Source: Salmonella enterica subsp. enterica serovar Choleraesuis
Lineage (GTDB): Bacteria > Pseudomonadota > Gammaproteobacteria > Enterobacterales > Enterobacteriaceae
Reading direction: 5' to 3'
Assembly: GCA_022846635.1 (NCBI GenBank)
Contig: AP025685.1
Location: forward strand, 2,728,001 to 2,792,000
DNA: 64,000 nucleotides
Shown: positions 52,711 to 64,000 of the stretch, piece after piece
Layout of the letters: each line of letters begins with the position of its first letter
How positions within the stretch are numbered: position 1 is the first letter of the stretch
Program-made: the position numbers and the translations under genes
Notes under the pieces: generated by a model
What the model was told of the DNA's origin: nothing
The model's input: only the letters and a program-made list of their open reading frames with translations
The model's database searches: none

Positions 52711-54420
52711 TCAGAAAGATATCCGTTTGTAATCGCGGTATTCCGGACGCCAGTAATTCTGTTCAATGGCCAGCAAAATAGCCTGATCTGAAGTTGCCAC
52801 CGCCAGCCCCAGGCGCTGAGCCTCCTTCGCAACGCTAAAAGCAATATGTCGTGAAACCTGTTGAATCTGACCAATATCCGGTAACAGACCGCCTTTCCCA
52901 TCACGGGCCAGCGGAGAGCTATCGGCCAGCGCACTACTGGCCGCCTGGAACATGCTGTCGGTTATCCTGCGTGCTCCCGATGCCAGCACCCCAAGCCCGA
53001 TACCCGGGAAGATATAGGAGTTATTACACTGGGTTATTGCTATCTCGCACCCCTGGTAGCTAACTGGCGCAAACGGGCTGCCGGTCGCCACCAGCGCAGC
53101 CCCTTCCGTCCAGTGAATAATATCCTCGGGCGTTGCCTCTACCCGCGATGTCGGATTAGATAGTGGCATCACTACCGGACGCGAACAGTGGCGCTGCATC
53201 TGCTGAATAACCTTCTGAGTAAATAGTCCGGGCTGGCCAGAAACGCCAATTAATACGCTGGGCCGTGCGTTAGCCACAATTTCACACAGGTCGGGTGCAT
53301 CACCAGCAAACTGCCAGTCTTTCAGAAGCTGATGCCGCTGCGCTAATGGACGCTGAAACTCTCGCAATTCTGCCATGTCATCGGTCAGTAATCCGAAGCG
53401 GTCAACCATATAGACCTGCGACCGCGCCTGCGCCTCGGTTAGCCCTTCGGCCTGCATCCGGGCGATGATTTGCCCGGCAATACCGCAACCGGCTGAACCT
53501 GCGCCAACAAAGACGATGGTCTCTTCACTCAAGCGCCTGCCCGCCGCACTACTGGCGGCCATCAGACAGCCCAAAGTCACCGCCGCAGTGCCCTGAATAT
53601 CATCATTAAAGCAGCACAGTTCATCCCGATAACGCTCCAGCAAAGGGGTCGCATTATTTTGGGCGAAATCTTCAAATTGCAGCAGTACGTCAGGCCAGCG
53701 GCGCTTAACGGCCTGGATAAATTCATCAATAAAGGCATCATATTCCGCACCGGTAATACGCGGGTGCCGCCAGCCCATATAGAAAGGATCGTCCAGTTTT
53801 TCCGGGTTATTAGTACCGACATCCAATACTATTGGCAGCGTGTAAGCCGGGCTGATCCCCCCACAGGCTGAATATAAAGAGAGTTTGCCAATCGGGATAC
53901 CCATCCCACCGATCCCCTGGTCGCCAAGGCCGAGAATGCGCTCACCATCAGTGACGACGATAACTTTGACATTTTGCCGGGTCGCATTTTGCAATAAATC
54001 GTCGATACGGTCCCGATTGGGATAAGAGATAAATAGCCCGCGCGCCCGGCGATATATATCAGAAAAATGCTCACAGGCTTCTCCCACCGTTGGCGTATAT
54101 ATAACCGGCATCATCTCAGACAGATGGTCATCCAGCAGGCGATAAAACAGCGTTTCGTTGGTGTCCTGGATATTACGTAAATAGATATGCCGGTCGATAT
54201 CGGTTTTAAAATCCTGAAATTGCCGATAGGCTCGCTCCGACTGGTGTTCAATACTCTCTATGCCCTCCGGCAGTAAACCGTGAAGGTTAAAATTATTGCG
54301 CTCTTCATCAGAGAAAGCACTGCCTTTATTGAGCAGCGGGAAGTCGAGCAACAGCGGCCCGGCATAGGGAATATAAAGCGGACGTTTATTTTCGCTCGGA
54401 TACTCAAGTACAGTTGTCAT
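52711..54420 (-). CDS. maeA: NAD-linked malic enzyme (malate dehydrogenase, decarboxylating)
   Basis: A 569-residue malic enzyme (E. coli MaeA 565). It converts malate to pyruvate and CO2 with NAD. The start [21 protein letters not shown] at 54418-54420 has GGAAGG four bases upstream; an ATG 15 bases earlier has no ribosome binding site. The active-site Tyr ([14 protein letters not shown]), Lys/Asp segments ([25 protein letters not shown]), [14 protein letters not shown] and Rossmann [12 protein letters not shown] are present. In E. coli maeA lies elsewhere; here it is between dmsA and serS, with long AT-rich flanks. The NAD preference is inferred from overall similarity to MaeA. Confidence 0.93.
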   Translation of the reverse strand: MTTVLEYPSENKRPLYIPYAGPLLLDFPLLNKGSAFSDEERNNFNLHGLLPEGIESIEHQSERAYRQFQDFKTDIDRHIYLRNIQDTNETLFYRLLDDHLSEMMPVIYTPTVGEACEHFSDIYRRARGLFISYPNRDRIDDLLQNATRQNVKVIVVTDGERILGLGDQGIGGMGIPIGKLSLYSACGGISPAYTLPIVLDVGTNNPEKLDDPFYMGWRHPRITGAEYDAFIDEFIQAVKRRWPDVLLQFEDFAQNNATPLLERYRDELCCFNDDIQGTAAVTLGCLMAASSAAGRRLSEETIVFVGAGSAGCGIAGQIIARMQAEGLTEAQARSQVYMVDRFGLLTDDMAELREFQRPLAQRHQLLKDWQFAGDAPDLCEIVANARPSVLIGVSGQPGLFTQKVIQQMQRHCSRPVVMPLSNPTSRVEATPEDIIHWTEGAALVATGSPFAPVSYQGCEIAITQCNNSYIFPGIGLGVLASGARRITDSMFQAASSALADSSPLARDGKGGLLPDIGQIQQVSRHIAFSVAKEAQRLGLAVATSDQAILLAIEQNYWRPEYRDYKRISF

Positions 54421-54958
54421 AATCCCTTCCACCATTTATAACCGCAATTCAGCGACAACTCGCGGCATAAAAACCCACAGCGCGTTGATTAAAAATCAAA
54501 CGATTGTGCGGCGTAAAATAATGTGTGATAGAAATAATTCATCACTCCCGGAGCTCCGGAATAACACCAGAGATTTATTTATTCAAGCTTTTAACTGGCC
54601 AACATTTAATCGAAAAACCAATCAATTTCCGGAATAAAAACTAAAAACACCATTAAAACCATAATCTTATTAAGATGTTTTCCATTCTGGTTATTATAAA
54701 ATCATAATAATCAGGAAACAATTTATCGAGATTAAATAACAATTTTATTTATTATCAAATATCGTGCTTTTTGATTATTTAATTTAAAAAACCGTGATTA
54801 CCTGATAAAAAACAACCAGAAATAGCGTCAGGTCATAACCGGGGATACTTATCAAAGGCAAACACAGCAGAAGAGTGTGATGAGGTTATTTCTCAGTGTA
54901 ATTGACTGAGAGTTGAAAAGAAGAGGCAAAGAGTTGGGTGGTATATGAGCACAAATAA
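54421..54958. other. Long AT-rich gap upstream of maeA
   Basis: About 540 bp, strongly AT-rich with many A and T runs, without a supported gene. It contains an interrupted palindrome TTGAT-TAAAA-ATCAA (54485-54499) about 65 bp upstream of maeA: FNR-like arms, but with five instead of four spacer bases. It probably carries the maeA promoter; the composition recalls H-NS-bound DNA, which is speculation. Confidence 0.5.
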
Positions 54959-54982
54959 TTACGGCCCCAAACGAGGCCGTAA
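54959..54982 (-). terminator. Rho-independent terminator of serS
   Basis: Stem TTACGGCC/GGCCGTAA around an 8-base loop, 18 bp after serS, followed on the minus strand by AATTATTTGTG, a weak T tract. Confidence 0.7.
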
Positions 54983-55000
54983 AAGGTATAGCAGTATCGA

Positions 55001-56314
<1,314 letters not shown>

Positions 56315-56386
56315 TTAAAAAAGTGAATTTGGCCACAGCCTGCGGCCATCCGAATTTGAAGCAATAACCTTACCGCAAGCCCTGCA

Positions 56387-57733
56387 TTAGCGATAGCGTT
56401 TTGTCGGGCTATTTTGATCCTGTTGCGCAAGCCAGGTGAGCTTTTCACCTATCTTGCCCTCAAGACCGCGAGAACTCGGTTGGTAGTATTGAGTATCGGC
56501 CATTTCTGGTGGGAAATAGACCTCCCCTGCGGCATAGGCATTTGGCTCATCGTGAGCATAGCGATACTCATCGCCATGGCCCAGAGATTTCAGAAGCTTG
56601 GTTGGCGCATTGCGCAGATGAACAGGCACATCGTAATCCGGACGCTCGCGGGCATCAGCCATCGCCGCCTTAAAGGCTTTGTATACCGAGTTGCTCTTTG
56701 GCGCACAGGCCAGATAGACGATAGCCTGGGCAATCGCCCGCTCTCCTTCCGCCGGGCCAACCCGGGTAAAACAGTCCCAGGCCGAAATAGCCACTTGCAT
56801 TGCACGTGGGTCGGCATTGCCCACATCTTCCGAGGCAATTGCCAGACAGCGTCTTGCGACATAGAGCGGGTCGCCGCCGGCGGTAATTATCCGCGCATAC
56901 CAATACAGCGCAGCGTCAGGAGCCGAACCGCGTACCGACTTATGAAATGCCGAAATAAGGTCGTAAAAACGGTCGCCTTTATTATCGAAACGCGCTGAAC
57001 GCTCACCGGCTATCTCTTTTAACAGCGTCGGCTCAAGCACCCGCTGACCGCTGGCGTCGGTTTCTGCCATGTCCGCCATCATTTCCAGCGTGTTTAGCGC
57101 CCGGCGGGCATCGCCGCTAACCAGCTCAGCAATGGCAAGCCGCGTTTCATCCGGCAGTACAATATTTTGCCCACCGTAACCGCGCTCCTTATCACTCATT
57201 GCCTGGGTTAATACCTGCTCAATATCGTCAGTGGTCAGAGATTTAAGCAGATAAACTCGCGCACGCGACAGCAATGCAGAATTCAGTTCAAATGATGGAT
57301 TTTCGGTGGTTGCGCCAATAAAAGTAATGGTGCCGTCTTCAATATGCGGCAGAAAGGCATCCTGCTGGCTTTTATTAAAGCGGTGGACTTCATCAACAAA
57401 CAGAATGGTACGCCTTCCGGCATTACGGCTATTGCGGGCTCGCTCAATGGCTTCCCTAATCTCTTTAACCCCAGAGGTGACCGCGGAAATGCGCTCAACG
57501 TCCGCATCTGCGTAGCGAGCGATCACTTCTGCCAGGGTAGTTTTCCCGGTACCCGGTGGCCCCCAAAGGATCATTGAATGCAGGTGCCCGGCTTCAATTG
57601 CCCTTGGCAGGGGCTTACCGGAGGCCAGCAGATGTTGCTGGCCGATATACTGCTGAAGATTTTCTGGCCGCATACGCGCGGCCAGAGGTTGAAAGGTATT
57701 CTCGGAGAAATCTAGCGACAGGTTGCTCACCAT
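56387..57733 (-). CDS. rarA: Replication-associated recombination protein RarA (MgsA)
   Basis: A clamp-loader-like AAA+ ATPase of 448 residues (E. coli 447) acting at stalled forks. Walker A is [13 protein letters not shown] near residue 60, Walker B is [14 protein letters not shown], and sensor 1 is [10 protein letters not shown]. The C-terminal oligomerisation region ([17 protein letters not shown]) is conserved. ATG at 57733 is directly followed by GTG; E. coli begins at the equivalent of that GTG, so the true start could be 57730. It follows lolA by 7 bases. Confidence 0.96.
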   Translation of the reverse strand: MVSNLSLDFSENTFQPLAARMRPENLQQYIGQQHLLASGKPLPRAIEAGHLHSMILWGPPGTGKTTLAEVIARYADADVERISAVTSGVKEIREAIERARNSRNAGRRTILFVDEVHRFNKSQQDAFLPHIEDGTITFIGATTENPSFELNSALLSRARVYLLKSLTTDDIEQVLTQAMSDKERGYGGQNIVLPDETRLAIAELVSGDARRALNTLEMMADMAETDASGQRVLEPTLLKEIAGERSARFDNKGDRFYDLISAFHKSVRGSAPDAALYWYARIITAGGDPLYVARRCLAIASEDVGNADPRAMQVAISAWDCFTRVGPAEGERAIAQAIVYLACAPKSNSVYKAFKAAMADARERPDYDVPVHLRNAPTKLLKSLGHGDEYRYAHDEPNAYAAGEVYFPPEMADTQYYQPSSRGLEGKIGEKLTWLAQQDQNSPTKRYR

Positions 57734-57740
57734 GGCCTCA

Positions 57741-58349
57741 CTAGCGCTGGTCGTCTACCGTCACTCCCTTCGGCGGCGTAAAGGTGAACTTGCTCATGTC
57801 CACGCTGCCGTTTTGCTGGGAGCGAAGCTGGTAGCTGCTGCGCTGATCGTCTTGCTCAACGGCACTGAACTGATGAATTGTGCCGTCGCTGCCAACGTTA
57901 ATCGTAAACTGCTTCAGATTTCCGTTGGCGCTTTTTGGCGTCAGTACGAAATCATCGCCAGTCTGCTTGATATTATATTGCTGCCAGTCGCTGGACTGGT
58001 TACGGGCAATCAGCATAAATGGCGTATTGCTGGTGGCATCACTCAGGCGCGTAGCGGTAGCCTGCTCAACAAATGGGTTATAGAACCACAGCGTTCTGCC
58101 ATCGGATACCAGTACGCTTTCATCTGGCTGAGTCATATGCCAGTTGAACAGATTCGGACGCTTAACCCACAAATCACCCTGCCCGTCCTGCACCGCAGTG
58201 CCACTTCCATCAACCACTTTTTGGGTAAAGCTTGCGTGGAAGCTGCTGACGCGATCCAGACGCTCTTTCAGCGTACTTGCCGCATCAGCCCAGGCTGAAG
58301 AGGCAATAAAACCGGACAACAGTGCACAAGTGATGGCTAATTTTTTCAT
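57741..58349 (-). CDS. lolA: Outer-membrane lipoprotein carrier protein LolA
   Basis: A periplasmic chaperone that ferries lipoproteins from LolCDE to LolB. It has 202 residues (E. coli 203), with a Sec signal peptide [21 protein letters not shown] cleaved before DAASTL. The conserved arginine in SFTQ...[15 protein letters not shown] and the hydrophobic barrel lining are kept. It is cotranscribed with rarA; ftsK lies upstream, 135 bp away. Confidence 0.96.
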   Translation of the reverse strand: MKKLAITCALLSGFIASSAWADAASTLKERLDRVSSFHASFTQKVVDGSGTAVQDGQGDLWVKRPNLFNWHMTQPDESVLVSDGRTLWFYNPFVEQATATRLSDATSNTPFMLIARNQSSDWQQYNIKQTGDDFVLTPKSANGNLKQFTINVGSDGTIHQFSAVEQDDQRSSYQLRSQQNGSVDMSKFTFTPPKGVTVDDQR

Positions 58350-58484
58350 CGTATTCCCTCTAATTCTACGCCCGTTAGGCTATGTCGCCCAATGTAGACC
58401 TTTGCTACCCAGGGCGACAGAAGATAATGCTGAATTCCCTATTTTTTACCGATCTTTGCAATATCCATTGACGACCGGCCGCCG

Positions 58485-62678
<4,194 letters not shown>

Positions 62679-62756
62679 CAGTGCCCCGTGGCACTGTTGC
62701 TGTATGGATTAACAGGGAGTGTAATCAAACTACGCGGGTTTTGCACCTGTACAGTG

Positions 62757-63251
62757 CTAGCGGGTCTTAATAACCAGACGATTACTCTGTTTGACCTCTT
62801 CCATGACCACATAGGTACGGGTGTCGTTAACTCCAGGCAGGCGTAGCAAGGTTTCACCCAGTAATTTACGGTAGGCAGACATATCCGGAACGCGGGTTTT
62901 AAGCAGATAGTCAAAGTCGCCTGACACCAAGTGACACTCTTGAATTTCCTCAAGTTTTTGCACTGCGGTGTTAAATTGTTCAAACACGTCGGCAGCGCCG
63001 CGATTGAGCGTTATTTCCACAAAAACCAGCAGTGAAGCGTCCAGATAATGTGGGTTGAGCAGTGCGGTATAGCCCTGGATGAACCCCTGACGCTCAAGCC
63101 GGCGTACACGCTCCAGGCAAGGTGTAGGGGAAAGCCCAACGCGTTTGGAAAGTTCTACGTTGGAGATACGGCCATCCTTTTGCAGCTCATTCAGAATATT
63201 ACGATCAATACGGTCCAGGTCTTTGCCAGGGCGCTTTTTGCTATCTACCAT
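62757..63251 (-). CDS. lrp: Leucine-responsive regulatory protein Lrp
   Basis: The global feast/famine regulator of 164 residues, as in E. coli. The N-terminal helix-turn-helix (NVELSKRVGLSPTPCLERVRRLE, residues about 30-55) is followed by the RAM/AsnC effector domain (VFVEITLNRG...CHLVSGDFDYLLKTRV). The ATG at 63249-63251 (MVDSKKRPGKDLDRIDRNIL) is the family start; the frame runs 16 codons further upstream. One residue differs from the E. coli protein in the segment I compared (GAAD for GAPD near residue 90). Divergent from trxB. Confidence 0.98.
   Translation of the reverse strand: MVDSKKRPGKDLDRIDRNILNELQKDGRISNVELSKRVGLSPTPCLERVRRLERQGFIQGYTALLNPHYLDASLLVFVEITLNRGAADVFEQFNTAVQKLEEIQECHLVSGDFDYLLKTRVPDMSAYRKLLGETLLRLPGVNDTRTYVVMEEVKQSNRLVIKTR

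Positions 63252-64000
<749 letters not shown>

Overview
The window is an ordinary-composition (about half G+C by eye) stretch of an Enterobacteriaceae chromosome. Nearly every gene is collinear with the E. coli K-12 region that runs from rlmL/ycbX to lrp/trxB, and most products can be aligned over their full length with the E. coli proteins from memory. It is not E. coli itself. Several E. coli loci are missing: ssuEADCB between pyrD and pepN, ompF between asnS and aspC, ycaL between cmk and aroA, and ycaP next to ycaO. Others are present that E. coli lacks here: a periplasmic asparaginase (ansB) between serC and ycaO, an orphan PTS EIIA-like gene between pflA and ycaD, a ParD-like/methionine aminopeptidase pair between ycaD and dmsC, and a malic enzyme (maeA) between dmsA and serS. 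I cannot name the genus with confidence.

Layout, left to right. (1) 1-14 kb: the 5' end of rlmL, ycbX, zapC, pyrD, pepN, pncB, asnS, aspC, gloC, mepK and ldtD, covering rRNA methylation, divisome, nucleotide/NAD and peptidoglycan functions. (2) 14-21.5 kb: the cmoM-mukF-mukE-mukB operon, encoding the chromosome condensin plus a tRNA methyltransferase. (3) 21.6-31 kb: elyC, ycbJ and a leftward envelope cluster comEC, msbA, lpxK, ycaQ, ycaR, kdsB (lipid A/LPS synthesis and export, with a DNA glycosylase embedded). (4) 31-38 kb: serC-aroA, cmk-rpsA-ihfB, and ansB. (5) 38-45 kb: ycaO, then the anaerobic formate module focA-pflB-pflA. (6) 45-55 kb: the accessory-looking stretch, holding the EIIA-like gene, ycaD, the ParD-like/map pair, dmsABC and maeA. 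(7) 55-64 kb: serS, rarA, lolA, ftsK, lrp and the start of trxB.

Anaerobic metabolism is a theme of the right half. Pyruvate formate-lyase, its activase and the formate channel sit near a DMSO reductase operon that has a well-placed FNR-type promoter, and a malic enzyme follows.

The most unusual items are: the TA-like pair in which a ParD-like small protein overlaps a complete second methionine aminopeptidase, with direct-repeat operator candidates at its start codon; an EIIA-like protein whose phospho-histidine position is a tyrosine; and three hexanucleotide microsatellites. Two of the microsatellites are intergenic, have closely related units, and each begins about 30 bp beyond a Rho-independent terminator. 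The third encodes an Ala-Gln tract in the FtsK linker. No tRNA, rRNA, insertion sequence, prophage or CRISPR array was seen.
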